Below are positions 44,648-55,260 of a stretch of DNA of 64,000 nt, one piece after another (the first letter of the stretch is position 1; every line of letters begins with the position of its first letter). The translations under genes were made by a program, and so were the position numbers. Under the pieces are notes generated by a model that saw nothing but the letters and a program-made list of their open reading frames with translations, had not been told where the DNA came from and did not search any database. Source of the stretch: Ferruginibacter sp. (GTDB taxonomy: Bacteria; Bacteroidota; Bacteroidia; Chitinophagales; Chitinophagaceae); the NCBI GenBank assembly GCA_017983695.1, contig JAGOAX010000002.1:62001-126000 (forward strand), in the 5' to 3' direction.

Positions 44648-45817
44648 TTAAGTCATCCTGCTCAATGCATATTCAACACCCCGTATTTCTGCAAGGCCTT
44701 TTAATCTTCCTATTGCCGAATAGCCGGGATAGGTTTTCTTTTTTAAATCGTCCAACATCTGGTGGCCATGATCGGGCCGCATTGGTAAAGAAATATCTCT
44801 GCGTTTCATCAGCAGTAAAACTTCTTTTACAATTGCATACATATCTGCATCGCCACCCAAATGATTGGCCTCGTAAAAATTGCCACCACCATCACGTTTA
44901 GTATTTCTTAAATGCAAAAAGTGAATATGATCGCCAAAGCGCTGTATCATTTTTACCAAATCATTATCGGGCCTTGCACCAAATGAACCGGTGCAAAAAC
45001 AAAAACCATTTGCCTGCGATGGTACTGCAGCAATTAAATCTGCCGCATCCTGCTCGGTACTCATTATCCTGGGCAATCCTAAAACCGAATATGGCGGATC
45101 ATCAGGATGAATGGCCATTTTTAAACCACATTCGTCAACAACAGGCATTACCTGTTGCAAAAAATAGAACAAATGCTCTTTCAGTTTTTTTGCATCAATA
45201 CCTTCATAGCTTTTTAATGCTGCCAAAACCTGTTCGGCTGTAAAAGCGTCGTCACTGCCTGGTAATCCCAACATGCAATTCTGAAATACGCCTGTCTTTT
45301 CCTCTTCTGTCATCAAAGCAAATTTTTGTTTTGCTTTTTCTATTTCTTCTGCACTGTAATCTTTTTCTGCATCCGGCCTTTTTAATAAAAAAAGATCAAA
45401 CGCAACAAATGCAAGCCTGTCGAAATATAATGCAGTAGCACCATTGGGTAATTTATAATAAACATTTGTACGTAACCAATCCAGCACAGGCATAAAATTA
45501 TACGTAACTACTTTTAAACCGCAAGCCGCTACATTACGCAAACTTGTTTTATAATTTTCTATATGCTGCAAATAATTGCCGGTATGCTTTTTTATATCGT
45601 CACTTACCGGCAGGCTTTCAATCACCGTCCAACTCATGCCGGCATCTTCCACCATTTTTTTTCTTTTCGTAATTTCTTCCACCGTCCAAACATCGCCTAC
45701 CGGAATTTGGTGCAAGGCTGTTACCACGCCTTCGCAACCGGCCTGTAAAATATCCGAAAGACTTACCACATCATTTGGGCCATACCAGCGCATGGTTTGG
45801 TGCATTAACTTATTCAT
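44648..45817 (-). CDS. uxuA: Mannonate dehydratase
   Basis: The 389-residue protein has the UxuA signature from end to end: [19 protein letters not shown] (about 9-27), [35 protein letters not shown], then [19 protein letters not shown] (about 235-253), [11 protein letters not shown] and [10 protein letters not shown] near the end. The His and Cys/Asp residues of the Mn/Fe site are in these blocks. It converts D-mannonate to 2-keto-3-deoxy-gluconate in the cytoplasm, a step in glucuronate breakdown. This matches the (methyl)glucuronic acid released from xylan by GH67. The length is close to the E. coli enzyme. Confidence 0.97.
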   Translation of the reverse strand: MNKLMHQTMRWYGPNDVVSLSDILQAGCEGVVTALHQIPVGDVWTVEEITKRKKMVEDAGMSWTVIESLPVSDDIKKHTGNYLQHIENYKTSLRNVAACGLKVVTYNFMPVLDWLRTNVYYKLPNGATALYFDRLAFVAFDLFLLKRPDAEKDYSAEEIEKAKQKFALMTEEEKTGVFQNCMLGLPGSDDAFTAEQVLAALKSYEGIDAKKLKEHLFYFLQQVMPVVDECGLKMAIHPDDPPYSVLGLPRIMSTEQDAADLIAAVPSQANGFCFCTGSFGARPDNDLVKMIQRFGDHIHFLHLRNTKRDGGGNFYEANHLGGDADMYAIVKEVLLLMKRRDISLPMRPDHGHQMLDDLKKKTYPGYSAIGRLKGLAEIRGVEYALSRMT

Positions 45818-45901
45818 TGGTTTGATTTTTTTGTTTTAAAGAATTATCAAACGCAAAAATATTACTTATGGTCAAACTATGCTTCATTAAAAAGAATTAA
45901 A

Positions 45902-45929
45902 AAGGAAGGATGATAAATCATCCCCCCTT
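45902..45929 (-). terminator. Probable terminator downstream of GH30
   Basis: GGATGA and TCATCC enclose a 4-nt loop, with outer AAGG/CCTT pairing across a GG/TT mismatch. On the minus strand the hairpin is followed by TTTTTAATTCTTTTTAATG. Confidence 0.55.
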
Positions 45930-45992
45930 ACCAACTGCTAAATGAGAAAACTCTTTCATTTATTACTATCTTAATTGCTTTTATACCAGGTT

Positions 45993-47270
45993 TTATTGCT
46001 CCACAAAAGTTACCACACTATTGGGTGGTATCGCATAAACAAAACTATTATTTGACAATGTAATGGCTATTCCCTGTTCCGCATTTTTTGATACCGTTGT
46101 TAAATACGGAACAACTGTTGTTGCAACCGCATCTTTAAATGCAATGGTTTGGTTTACCTGCCCAGACCCTGTATTAATAGCAACCACTACCTTCTTTGTT
46201 CCATTTTTGTATGCAGATATTAAAACATCCGGTCTTGAATTTGCTGCCACTCCTAAACGTACAGCACCTTCTTTAATAAAGCGTGCAAACTGTGACATAA
46301 TGTATCCTCTTTTTGTAACGATCCCATCCTGACCAATGGCTCCATAAAATCTTTTTCCATACCACCAGATGTAGGCACTAAAATTTGCTTTTGTAAAGCA
46401 GTTGTGTATTTCAACAGCAGTATTAAGATTGGCGGTGTAAGTGGTATCTGTTTCCAGATGTTCAGTCATCCACACTTCTTTGTTTTTAGCTCTTGCATCC
46501 GCATTATCAACAATTCCTCCGCCATAAATATGCGTAGCTAAAATATCCAGGTTGGCAACCGCACCTGCATCGCCCAAAATAGTATTTACATAAGCTTGGT
46601 TATTATTCACCAGTTCCGGCGCCATTAAACGGGTAGCTGTAATTAAGCCGCCCTGGTTTTTTAAGAAATCTCTCATTTCAGTTGCAGTCCATACACAACC
46701 CTCGTAATCCGGTTCCCAGTCAGGTTCATTTTGAACAGATACCGCATACAAAGGAGCACCATTTGCAGCCATATAAATTGCAAAGTCATTCAGGTATTTT
46801 GCATAGGCTGCCGCACTATCGGCAATTAGTTTTCCTTTTATAATATTGTTGTTTGTTTTCATTCTTGCCGGTGGGCTCCAGGGGCTGGCAAAAACTTTTG
46901 CGCCACGCAGAATAGCAGCTTTCGCATGATTCAATTCTACAGCTCTCCATGCATCATCCGAAGCAATTCTTATTCTTAGAAAGTTTAAACCTACCTGGCC
47001 GGCTCCGGCACCAAATAACCTGTCAAATTCTTCAGTGGTTAAAGCTGTTGTGGCCGGTGGTGCAAAAACAGTGGCACAACCAAAGCCCTGAATGGTTTGA
47101 TTATTTTCAGCAGCATTTATGGTTACCTGTGCTTCATAAACAGGCGGTGGTATTATTACAGGTGTACCACCACTGCCTGTACTACTTTTTTTAGAACAGG
47201 ATATTGCAAACAAAAGCATAAATACCTGCAGCAATATCTGCTTTACAAGAATAGAAGAAGTGTTGCTCAT
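45993..47270 (-). CDS. GH30 glucuronoxylanase-like lipoprotein
   Basis: The 425-residue protein has a lipobox (FAISC, Cys25) and a Ser/Gly/Pro linker, then the GH30 barrel with a side beta domain. The acid/base is Glu182 in SVQNEPDW and the nucleophile Glu270 in VWMTEHLE. The segment AYIWWYGKRFYGAIGQDG (about 299-316) aligns with the loop by which subfamily 8 xylanases bind the glucuronate side chain, so the enzyme should cut glucuronoxylan next to MeGlcA branches. One position of the usual Arg pair is Lys here (K306, R307). It acts outside the inner membrane. Confidence 0.9.
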   Translation of the reverse strand: MSNTSSILVKQILLQVFMLLFAISCSKKSSTGSGGTPVIIPPPVYEAQVTINAAENNQTIQGFGCATVFAPPATTALTTEEFDRLFGAGAGQVGLNFLRIRIASDDAWRAVELNHAKAAILRGAKVFASPWSPPARMKTNNNIIKGKLIADSAAAYAKYLNDFAIYMAANGAPLYAVSVQNEPDWEPDYEGCVWTATEMRDFLKNQGGLITATRLMAPELVNNNQAYVNTILGDAGAVANLDILATHIYGGGIVDNADARAKNKEVWMTEHLETDTTYTANLNTAVEIHNCFTKANFSAYIWWYGKRFYGAIGQDGIVTKRGYIMSQFARFIKEGAVRLGVAANSRPDVLISAYKNGTKKVVVAINTGSGQVNQTIAFKDAVATTVVPYLTTVSKNAEQGIAITLSNNSFVYAIPPNSVVTFVEQ

Positions 47271-47318
47271 ACAAGTGAAAAATAGTTTTAAGATGTTTAA
47301 TATTTATCCAGTAATACC

Positions 47319-50075
47319 TTATTTAGATTTTATCTCTACAGTTGCCGCTTTTTGCCCTGTTGAAGTTGCTTTAATTTTAATACCCCCCGGCTTTCCTTTC
47401 TGAGAACGTACAATCACCAATACCAATCCAAAATATGCTTCACGTTCTTTTGATGCGAATGAAACCAGGTTAGCCGGATCGCCATTATCTGTTGCAACAA
47501 TTTCTCCCGGCCCTTCAATGCTAAAGATTACTTTATTGTTTGCATCTGGAACCATTGATCCATTTTTATCTGCGATTTTTACAGTTATAAATGAAAGGTC
47601 TGTTCCATCTGCGGTAATTACATTTCTATCTGCACTTATTAATAATTGACCAGCACCGCTGGTAGTTTTAATAATTTCTTCTGCCCATTGATTTCCATTT
47701 TTGTAAGCAATAACTTTTACTTCGCCGGGTTCATATTTTACATCATCCCAACGTAACCTGTATTCGTATATACCTTTTTTCTTTTTGCCAAGAGAACGGC
47801 CATTTAAAAAAAGTTCTGCCTCATCTCCAGATGTAAAAACATGTACCGGTGTTACTTTACCAATTCTATCAGGCCAATTCCAATGTGGCAGAATATGAAC
47901 CATTGGTAAGCCAGGCTTCCATCTGGATTGATAGAGATAAAAACGGTCTTTCTTAAATCCTGCCAGGTCGATAATACCGCAGTAAGAACTTCTTGCAGAA
48001 TAGTATGGAGTAGGCTCACCTAAATAATCCCAGCCACTCCATACAAACTCGCCTGCCACAAAAGGATGTTTATCCTGTGATGCAAAAACTTTATCGGCCG
48101 ATGCACCAAATGGAGCAGTGTATAATTCGTAAGCACTCACATATTTATTTATAGGATCGCCACCGGTACTATCGCTAACCGGCGCACCAATACCATTTGT
48201 TACCGGAAAAATATATGTACCCCTTGTACTGAAAGCAGATGCTGTTTCGCTGCTCACAATTAATTTATCGGGAAACTGTTTTTGAAAAGCCGGATACAAA
48301 GGTGTTGTTCTTATACCTCTAAGATGTGCGTATGCAGGTGCATCTCTAATACCTTCGCCCTGGTAATTTAAACTTATTATGTCTGATTCTTTTGGAAAGG
48401 GCATGTGTGGCTTGGCATAATTCATAGATGCGGTCGCAGGTCTTGTATTATCCTCTTCTTTCACAATATCATGCAATCTTTTTGCAATAATAGCGCCGGT
48501 ATCAGCCGTGTATTGTTCACCAACTTCATTTCCAAAACTCCATGCAATTACTGATGGGTGATTACGGTCTCGTCTTATAAAACTTCTTGTATCCGCTTCA
48601 TACCAATCAGGAAAAATCAAGTGAAAATCATGCGGTGTTTTTTTACGTTCCCAGCTATCGAATATTTCATCCATCACTAAAAAACCCATACGGTCTGTAA
48701 GGTCAAGCAATTCCGAGGCCGGCGGATTGTGCGACATGCGAATAGCATTGCAGCCTAATTCCGCTAAAATTTCTAACTGCCTTTCTGCCGCTCTTGTATT
48801 AAAAGCGGCTCCTAATGCGCCTAAATCATGATGCTGATTTACGCCCTGAAAACGAACGGGCTTATCATTTACCAGCAAACCTTTTATGGGATCAAATTGT
48901 AATGATCGAATTCCAAAACGGGTTTCATATTCATCAATCTGTTTTCCGTTTGCAAACAATTTTGTAACTGCTACATAAAGATTTGGTTTTTGCGAAGGCG
49001 GCGGTCCCCACAATAATGGATTTTTTATACTAACCGAATTTCCCAATTTTATTTTTTTACCAGGCTGTACTACAGCAACCATTTTGGGAAAACTTACTAT
49101 TTTATTTTTACGGCTTTGTAAATTATTTTGTAAAAAATATATTTCTGTTATTACTTCAATATTTTTATCAGTAGTTAATTTATTTTCAATTTCTACAGCA
49201 ATATCAACCGTGGCAGCAGCTGCAGAAACATTTTTTGCGGTAACAAATGTTCCCCAATGCGCTATATGCACAGCGTTTACTTTTGTTAACCACACATTGC
49301 GGTATATGCCGCCGCCGGGATACCACCTGGCAGAATAGTTCGGATTATCAACCCGTATGGCCAATTGATTATCGTCACCGGATTTTAAATATGGTGTAAG
49401 GTTAAGGCGAAAAGAATTATAACCATAAGGCCATCCACCAACCAAATTACCATTAAGCCACACCATTGCGTATGACATGGCGCCATCTATATCCAGGTAA
49501 ATATTTTTGCCTGCATCTGCAGCGGTAATGTTTATTTTTTTTCTGTACCAACCTACGCCTTGCACAGGAAGACGGCCCATACCGCCACCAACTGTTGCAT
49601 TGGCTTCTTTATAAAATGGTCCTTTAATAGCCCAGTCATGCGGCAGGTTTACTTTTTCCCAGGCTGCATCGTTAAAATTATTTTGCACAAAAGCAAAATC
49701 ATTACCAGGATTTCCTTCGGGGCGTTTGTAATGTTTTAATGGGTCTTTAATAAAATCATTTGCAACAGGTAAAATCCAGTTTTTCAACACCTGTTCAGAA
49801 GCCTTAATTATAACAGCCTCGGTAGGTTTTGAATCGGCAACTTTATTATCATTGCGGTCAGTAACTTCCGGACGGATATCATAAATTAATTTATCAGCAC
49901 CTTCAGTATACCGCATAAATTTCCATCCTGTATTAATGCTAAGCCGTTCCCTTAATGGCAATGCATCTTTTTTAATTCCTTGTGCTATTACCATTAACGG
50001 TGCAACCAGTAAGATGACTAAAAACATCTTCTTGAATACAAGTCTGAAAAAATCCGAAAATGAATTTGTAAACAT
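47319..50075 (-). CDS. Exported GH2-family glycoside hydrolase with DUF4982 domain
   Basis: The 918-residue protein has an N-terminal signal peptide; Met17 (MFLVILLVAP) is an alternative start that gives a shorter signal. It contains a jelly-roll (about 150-265, GVGWYRKKINI), an Ig-like domain, and the GH2 barrel with acid/base Glu in WSFGNEVGEQY (about 505) and nucleophile Glu in VSSETASAFSTRG (about 610). A DUF4982-type domain (FTSGDEAELFLNGRSLGKK) and Ig-like C-terminus follow. The family covers beta-galactosidases, beta-glucuronidases and others; no exact substrate can be read. It lies downstream of SusCD pair 2. Confidence 0.9.
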   Translation of the reverse strand: MFTNSFSDFFRLVFKKMFLVILLVAPLMVIAQGIKKDALPLRERLSINTGWKFMRYTEGADKLIYDIRPEVTDRNDNKVADSKPTEAVIIKASEQVLKNWILPVANDFIKDPLKHYKRPEGNPGNDFAFVQNNFNDAAWEKVNLPHDWAIKGPFYKEANATVGGGMGRLPVQGVGWYRKKINITAADAGKNIYLDIDGAMSYAMVWLNGNLVGGWPYGYNSFRLNLTPYLKSGDDNQLAIRVDNPNYSARWYPGGGIYRNVWLTKVNAVHIAHWGTFVTAKNVSAAAATVDIAVEIENKLTTDKNIEVITEIYFLQNNLQSRKNKIVSFPKMVAVVQPGKKIKLGNSVSIKNPLLWGPPPSQKPNLYVAVTKLFANGKQIDEYETRFGIRSLQFDPIKGLLVNDKPVRFQGVNQHHDLGALGAAFNTRAAERQLEILAELGCNAIRMSHNPPASELLDLTDRMGFLVMDEIFDSWERKKTPHDFHLIFPDWYEADTRSFIRRDRNHPSVIAWSFGNEVGEQYTADTGAIIAKRLHDIVKEEDNTRPATASMNYAKPHMPFPKESDIISLNYQGEGIRDAPAYAHLRGIRTTPLYPAFQKQFPDKLIVSSETASAFSTRGTYIFPVTNGIGAPVSDSTGGDPINKYVSAYELYTAPFGASADKVFASQDKHPFVAGEFVWSGWDYLGEPTPYYSARSSYCGIIDLAGFKKDRFYLYQSRWKPGLPMVHILPHWNWPDRIGKVTPVHVFTSGDEAELFLNGRSLGKKKKGIYEYRLRWDDVKYEPGEVKVIAYKNGNQWAEEIIKTTSGAGQLLISADRNVITADGTDLSFITVKIADKNGSMVPDANNKVIFSIEGPGEIVATDNGDPANLVSFASKEREAYFGLVLVIVRSQKGKPGGIKIKATSTGQKAATVEIKSK

Positions 50076-50106
50076 TAAATGCTGTTCTGTTTTTTTACTT
50101 TTTAAA

Positions 50107-50140
50107 AAAACAGGAGAGATTTGGTTGTCTCTCCTGTTTT
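50107..50140 (-). terminator. Terminator after SusD pair 2
   Basis: A perfect 13-bp stem (AAAACAGGAGAGA and its complement) has an 8-nt loop and, on the minus strand, a following T-rich run. It sits between SusD and the GH2 gene and could act as a partial attenuator within one long transcript. Confidence 0.92.
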
Positions 50141-50179
50141 CTAGTTTTTCAAAAAAGAAATTAATAATATTCAGTTGAA

Positions 50180-51892
50180 TTAATAACCCGGATTTTGCGC
50201 TAATACGGCACCTCTGTTTCTTTCAATTTCTGACTGTGGTATTGGCCAAAGATTGTATTTGGTTAGTGCTGCACTGGCGTAAAATGGATTACATTTTACT
50301 ACCCTGTCGTACCATTTGCCTAAACGCATTAAAGTAAACATTCTTTTTTCTTCTACACCCAATTCTCTAATTCTTTCATCCAAAATGTAATCAATATTAA
50401 CATTGCCCGCTGCAACAGGAGCAGCATTAGACCTTGCCCTTACTACATTTATATCAGTAGCTGCTAAGCCTGGCTGACTTGCGCCAAGCTGTGCTTCCGC
50501 CCTTAGCAAATAAGTTTCTGCTAGTCTAAACAAATACTGGTCTTGATAGGTAAACCCTGCGCCATTTTTTAATCCTAACGGATATGACCCTGACAAAAGA
50601 TTAGCAGGATGACCACCAGGTTCTGTACATTTTGTAGAGTAAGGATAGAAGGCTCTGCTGGGTACGCCAGAACTTAATGTAGCTCCGCTTGTACCTTTTG
50701 TGTTAGCAGGCATATTATGAAAATCAAGTATTGTATTAAATAAAGGGCTTGCAGGGTTATTGCATAAAAATCTTCTTACAAAATTATGATTGGCATTTCT
50801 GATATCATTTACAGGATCTGCTGCATAAACACTGTCTTGAAAATATTTAGACGGTGCAAAAAATCCTACACCTCTTCCACCTGTATAGTCGCTGGTAGGC
50901 CAACGGAAAGGAGACACACCATTAACGGTTACATCACGAATAAGCGGCGCATGTACTCTTTCTAAAGAAAAACCATCGCCACTTGCAAAACCTGTAGTAG
51001 AAATTGCTGCTCCACCAGGTATATCAGTTTCTAATTGAATTACCCAGATAGCCTCTGTATTATTAGTGCCGCCTTTTCTGTTCTGGTTGCCCTTGCGGAA
51101 TAAATCCCAATACACATCACCGGGGGTTTCTGTTCTGCGGCTACCAAAGCGGCTGGTCATTAATGCCATACCGGGTGTGTTAATTACAGCCGTTGCAGCG
51201 GTAACAGCGTTTGTAAATTGTCCATCGGCAATATATACTTCGGCCAATAAATGATTGGCAGCCTGGCTGCTAATTTCTCCATCTCTTGTAGCAGGAATAG
51301 TAGTAATTGAAGGCAGGTTTGCTGCTGCAAAAACTAAATCGGAAATACATTGTGTATATACTTCTTTTCTGGTAGCTCTTGTATAATCAACTTTTGGAGC
51401 TGTTACTTCATTTATTTCTAACGGTACACCGCCCCATATATAAGCCAGACTTCTGTATGCAAAGGCTCTGAAAAATTTACCTCTTGCTTCAAACAATTTT
51501 TTATCTGCGTCACTCATTTGCGATGCCGGAATACGGGCTATAACTGTATTTGCCTCTGCCACAATTTTGTACAGGGCCGTCCAGTGGCCCGACATAATAC
51601 TTGAAGTAGGGCTGAATTCACCAACCAAGTTTGCAGGAAAAGCAGCAGGCACATAAAATGCTATATCTGTTCTGTATGAATACGCCATAGGAGCATCATC
51701 GTTTAATGTATAAAACTCTTGCCGCACTAACCTGTACAGGTTATTTACAGATGCTGTAAAATCGGCTGAAGTTTTAAATGCATTAGTAGCACTTAAAAAG
51801 TCCTGCGGCGTTTCATCTAAAAATGTTTTTTTACAGGAAAATGTTCCGGTAAAAAGAACCAGTAGTATTAAATATGATTTTATTTTTTTCAT
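50180..51892 (-). CDS. susD: SusD/RagB-family glycan-binding lipoprotein (pair 2)
   Basis: The 570-residue lipoprotein has its lipobox at TFSC (Cys20) and begins KKTFLDETPQDFLSATNAF, the standard SusD N-terminus. The tetratricopeptide-like core includes KKLFEARGKFFRAFAYRSL (about 165) and YIWGGVPLEINE; the RagB C-terminal segment has YLLRAEAQLG, VRARSNA and IDYILDERIRELGVEEKRMFTL (about 505-530). It covers the SusC transporter and binds oligosaccharide at the surface. It is a different SusD type from that of pair 1. Adjacent GH30, GH2 and GH67 genes point to glucuronoxylan oligomers as ligand. Confidence 0.95.
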   Translation of the reverse strand: MKKIKSYLILLVLFTGTFSCKKTFLDETPQDFLSATNAFKTSADFTASVNNLYRLVRQEFYTLNDDAPMAYSYRTDIAFYVPAAFPANLVGEFSPTSSIMSGHWTALYKIVAEANTVIARIPASQMSDADKKLFEARGKFFRAFAYRSLAYIWGGVPLEINEVTAPKVDYTRATRKEVYTQCISDLVFAAANLPSITTIPATRDGEISSQAANHLLAEVYIADGQFTNAVTAATAVINTPGMALMTSRFGSRRTETPGDVYWDLFRKGNQNRKGGTNNTEAIWVIQLETDIPGGAAISTTGFASGDGFSLERVHAPLIRDVTVNGVSPFRWPTSDYTGGRGVGFFAPSKYFQDSVYAADPVNDIRNANHNFVRRFLCNNPASPLFNTILDFHNMPANTKGTSGATLSSGVPSRAFYPYSTKCTEPGGHPANLLSGSYPLGLKNGAGFTYQDQYLFRLAETYLLRAEAQLGASQPGLAATDINVVRARSNAAPVAAGNVNIDYILDERIRELGVEEKRMFTLMRLGKWYDRVVKCNPFYASAALTKYNLWPIPQSEIERNRGAVLAQNPGY

Positions 51893-51917
51893 TTCAGTAT
51901 TTTTTAAACATCATTAA

Positions 51918-54900
51918 TTAATAGGTAACATGTAATCCAATGGTAACGCCTCTTAATACCGGCCTTCCATCTAATTGCAGGCCCTGGCCTGTTTCTGGAT
52001 CCCATCCTTCCCATTTAGTCCATGTAGCAAGGTTTTTTCCACTTACATAAAAGTTAATTGCCTGCGCTTTAATTTTATTAAGCATTTTAGCCCCCAATTG
52101 ATAAGAAAGAGAAACATCCTGTAGCCTGATAAAACTTCTGCTTTCGTACAGAGCTGGGTCTATACTGGAGCGGCTGCCTGAAATATTTCTTGGATATTTA
52201 CCGTTTGGATTACGAGGCGACCAAAAATCTGTTGCGGTAAATTCATTATTACGTACCGAATTATCTTCCCGGAAATAAGAGCGGGCACTATTACCCAAAA
52301 ATCCATCTTTACCACCTTGAATGGAGTTTATGAAAAAACTAAGTGAAAAATTCTTATAGCTTACGGTATTAAAGAAACTAAACCTGTAAGCAGGCTCCTG
52401 TCTACCAAGAAACATTCTGTCTTCTGCAGTTATTGTACCTGATTTAAAATTATCAACTACTCTAAAACTACCGGTTTGAAAGCCAGGCAATCTTGTTTCG
52501 CCTAATTGATAAATACCATCAGCCTTATAATCAAAAATAGTTTGAATAGATTTACCAATAAACAATCCGCTTGATACTAAATCATCTTCTATACCATCTC
52601 CGTTTGCATCAACACCAGTAAGCGTTTTAATGATGTTTGTATTGGTCCAAAAATTAAAGGTTGCAGTCCATGAAAAATCTTTTTTGTTCATTATTTTGTA
52701 AGTCAAAGCTGCTTCAAATCCTTTGTTGTTAATTTTTCCAAGATTTGTCATAATTGTATCAAACCCTGTAACTGCCGGTATTCTTACGGGGAATAACAAA
52801 TCGTTTGTATTATTATTGTAATAATCCAGAGAACCGGTTAAACGGTTACTGAGCAGCGTGAAATCCACTCCCACGTTCATGCCCTTTGTTTTTTCCCATT
52901 TAAGATTTGGGTTTTCAAGTGTTGCCACCTGCTGGCCAAATGCTGTACCACCTCCGTCGCCAAAAACATAAGAAGAGTTAGTACCAACACGAGCAAGTGA
53001 TTGATATCGCTGTGTTTGATTACCGCTTAATCCATAACCAGCTCTTAGTTTAAGAAAATTAACAGCTTTTACATTAGCCATAAACGACTCACTCGAAATA
53101 ATCCAGCCAAGAGCTACAGATGGAAAAATCGCACTTTTAAAGTTATTGGCAAAGCCAGAAAACCCATCTCTGCGTACTGTAGCGGTTAAGAGATACTTGT
53201 CATTGTATTTATAATTTACTCTCCCCATTTGATAATTTAATGCTTCTCTGAATGCATTAGTAGTTACTTTTTGAGTTGTAGCACTTTGTATGTCGTTATA
53301 ACTCAGGTTAAGCCTTGCAAAACCAGTACCCTCTGCAAATGTTCTGCTGAATTTTCTTTCAATAGCACCATATAAAGCAGTGGCAGTTATATCATGACTG
53401 CGGTATTTTTTTGTGTAAGTAAGAATGTTATCAAAAGTATAATCGTAAGCATCCTGGTTTTCTTTATAGGCACGACCTGTTAAGCCACCATCAAACTGGC
53501 TGGCAAAATAGTGCTGGGATGTTCTGTAGTTATTACCAAAATTCATGCGGTAATTTAACCCCTTAATAAAAGGCACATCAATATCAGAATAAACATTAGC
53601 GAAGTAATACTGGTTTCTGTCTAAATCATCCACATAATAGGTTTGAAATGGATTTGGTACTACAGTACCGGTTGGAGAAGGTATTAAATTGCCATTGGCA
53701 TCAAATGGTACATGCAATGGAGATGCAATAGTTAAATTACCTAAAGAAGGCTCTGCTCCATCTTGTTTAACAAAAGAGCCAGACCCTACCAAGCCAACTT
53801 TCCACCAGTTGGTTGCTTTAATTTCTAAATTGGCACGTAACGATTTTCTGTTAAAATAATCATTAATGATATAACCCTTTTGGTTTACCAGGCCACCAGA
53901 AAGTAAGTAAGTTACTCTGTCGCCACCACCAGATAGGCTAAGGTTATGTTCCCCAATTGAACCGGTTTTTACGCCTGCTTCCCACCAGTTAAAGTCATTA
54001 GGAAGCAGTGTAGTTGGAGTTGCTCTCATAGTTGGGTCTACAACAGTTGCCACGTTAAAGCTTGGATTGGGAGTTGTATAATCTGGTCCGGTAAAGGCCT
54101 GAGTATAAAAAGCATCTTTAAATTGTTCAAGATATTCCTCTCGGTTATGAGGCCTTAGGTTAACACTTGGGTTTTGAGTTGTATAAGCACTCGAATAAGC
54201 AATTCTTGGCTTTTGATTATATTTCCCTTTTCGTGATGTAATTAAGATAACACCATTGGCAGCCTGTGCACCATATACGGCTGTTGAACTGGCATCTTTT
54301 AATACATCAATGGATGCAATATCATCAGGATTTATTGATGATAAAGAACCGCTGTACTGAATTCCATCTAAAATAATTAAGGCATTTTGAGTACCGCCAA
54401 TTGTAACTCTACCACGAATAGATATAGGAGGCGTACCCCCTGCAAATGTAGAAACACCCACATTTAAGCCGGGCACCGTGCCTTGCAAAAACTGGCCAAT
54501 ATTGGTATTGGGTGCATTGCCCATAGCTTCCAGGTTAACCCTGGAAACCGAACCGGTAACATCAATTTTCCTTTGCGTACCATAACCTACTACAACTACT
54601 TCGCCAAGTGCTTTATCAGATCTTATTAAAGTAGCGTTAATAGTATTGTCTTTACCTACAGTAAACTCCTGCAGTAAAAACTCTGCGGCAGAAATAATAA
54701 TTTTAGCCCCAACTGCTGCCTGTATGGAAAAGTTACCGTTGGCATCTGTTGTGGTGCCTACCTTTCCTCCCTTAATACTTACAGAAGCTGCAACGGGTAA
54801 ACCATTTTCGTTGGTAACATGGCCCGTGACTGTTTTTTGCTGGGCATACATTAAAGATGGCACTGCAATTAAAAGCAGCAGCAAAAAAGGCCTGCGAAAA

Positions 54901-54971
54901 AATGACTGCACTTTCTGTTTTACTGCAACAGAAAAGCCCATTTTGTTTTTTTGATGTTTCATTTTTTTCAT
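51918..54971 (-). CDS. susC: SusC/RagA-family TonB-dependent outer membrane transporter (pair 2)
   Basis: The 1017-residue protein has a long positively charged N-terminus and signal segment to about 43. A carboxypeptidase-regulatory-like domain (about 46-120, KTVTGHVTNENGLPVAAS), ALGEVVVVGYGTQRK and a plug (NIGQFLQGTVPGLNVGVS, SSINPDDIASIDVLKDASSTAVYGA) follow before the barrel. It imports oligosaccharide with TonB energy. Its gene diverges from the LacI regulator, and the intervening gap carries two matching palindromes that are probable operators. Confidence 0.96.
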   Translation of the reverse strand: MKKMKHQKNKMGFSVAVKQKVQSFFRRPFLLLLLIAVPSLMYAQQKTVTGHVTNENGLPVAASVSIKGGKVGTTTDANGNFSIQAAVGAKIIISAAEFLLQEFTVGKDNTINATLIRSDKALGEVVVVGYGTQRKIDVTGSVSRVNLEAMGNAPNTNIGQFLQGTVPGLNVGVSTFAGGTPPISIRGRVTIGGTQNALIILDGIQYSGSLSSINPDDIASIDVLKDASSTAVYGAQAANGVILITSRKGKYNQKPRIAYSSAYTTQNPSVNLRPHNREEYLEQFKDAFYTQAFTGPDYTTPNPSFNVATVVDPTMRATPTTLLPNDFNWWEAGVKTGSIGEHNLSLSGGGDRVTYLLSGGLVNQKGYIINDYFNRKSLRANLEIKATNWWKVGLVGSGSFVKQDGAEPSLGNLTIASPLHVPFDANGNLIPSPTGTVVPNPFQTYYVDDLDRNQYYFANVYSDIDVPFIKGLNYRMNFGNNYRTSQHYFASQFDGGLTGRAYKENQDAYDYTFDNILTYTKKYRSHDITATALYGAIERKFSRTFAEGTGFARLNLSYNDIQSATTQKVTTNAFREALNYQMGRVNYKYNDKYLLTATVRRDGFSGFANNFKSAIFPSVALGWIISSESFMANVKAVNFLKLRAGYGLSGNQTQRYQSLARVGTNSSYVFGDGGGTAFGQQVATLENPNLKWEKTKGMNVGVDFTLLSNRLTGSLDYYNNNTNDLLFPVRIPAVTGFDTIMTNLGKINNKGFEAALTYKIMNKKDFSWTATFNFWTNTNIIKTLTGVDANGDGIEDDLVSSGLFIGKSIQTIFDYKADGIYQLGETRLPGFQTGSFRVVDNFKSGTITAEDRMFLGRQEPAYRFSFFNTVSYKNFSLSFFINSIQGGKDGFLGNSARSYFREDNSVRNNEFTATDFWSPRNPNGKYPRNISGSRSSIDPALYESRSFIRLQDVSLSYQLGAKMLNKIKAQAINFYVSGKNLATWTKWEGWDPETGQGLQLDGRPVLRGVTIGLHVTY

Positions 54972-54989
54972 AATTGTTGTTTTGGCATA

Positions 54990-55193
54990 TTAATTTTGAA
55001 ATAGCAAGGTTGTTAATATGGTGAATAATAGAATAGCAAAGCTTAATAAGCCTGGAGCAATACTGCTTAATACAGTATTACCGTTAACCGGCTTTGAATC
55101 AGTATAAAAAGAAGAAGTATTACTGCAGATAAATGCAGCACAGGTTGCAGCACCCAGCCTTAAATTGAGAAATGATACAAGGTTCATTTTCAT
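54990..55193 (-). CDS. Possible small membrane protein upstream of SusC (uncertain)
   Basis: A 67-codon frame ends 18 bp before the SusC start. The C-terminal half (APGLLSFAILLFTILTTLLF) could be a transmembrane helix; the N-terminal half is low in charge. It could equally be untranslated leader sequence. No family is recognised. Confidence 0.25.
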   Translation of the reverse strand: MKMNLVSFLNLRLGAATCAAFICSNTSSFYTDSKPVNGNTVLSSIAPGLLSFAILLFTILTTLLFQN

Positions 55194-55234
55194 ATAGCAG
55201 CTTTTAGTTTAAAAGCAGGTTTTGAAGCAATAAA

Positions 55235-55260
55235 CTTTTATGCAATCGGTTGCATAAAAG
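55235..55260. promoter_or_regulatory. LacI-type operator 1 (SusC side)
   Basis: A 26-bp palindrome, CTTTTATGCAATC and GGTTGCATAAAAG, has a single mismatch between arms. The core TGCAATCGGTTGCA has the central CG typical of LacI-family sites. Confidence 0.75.
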
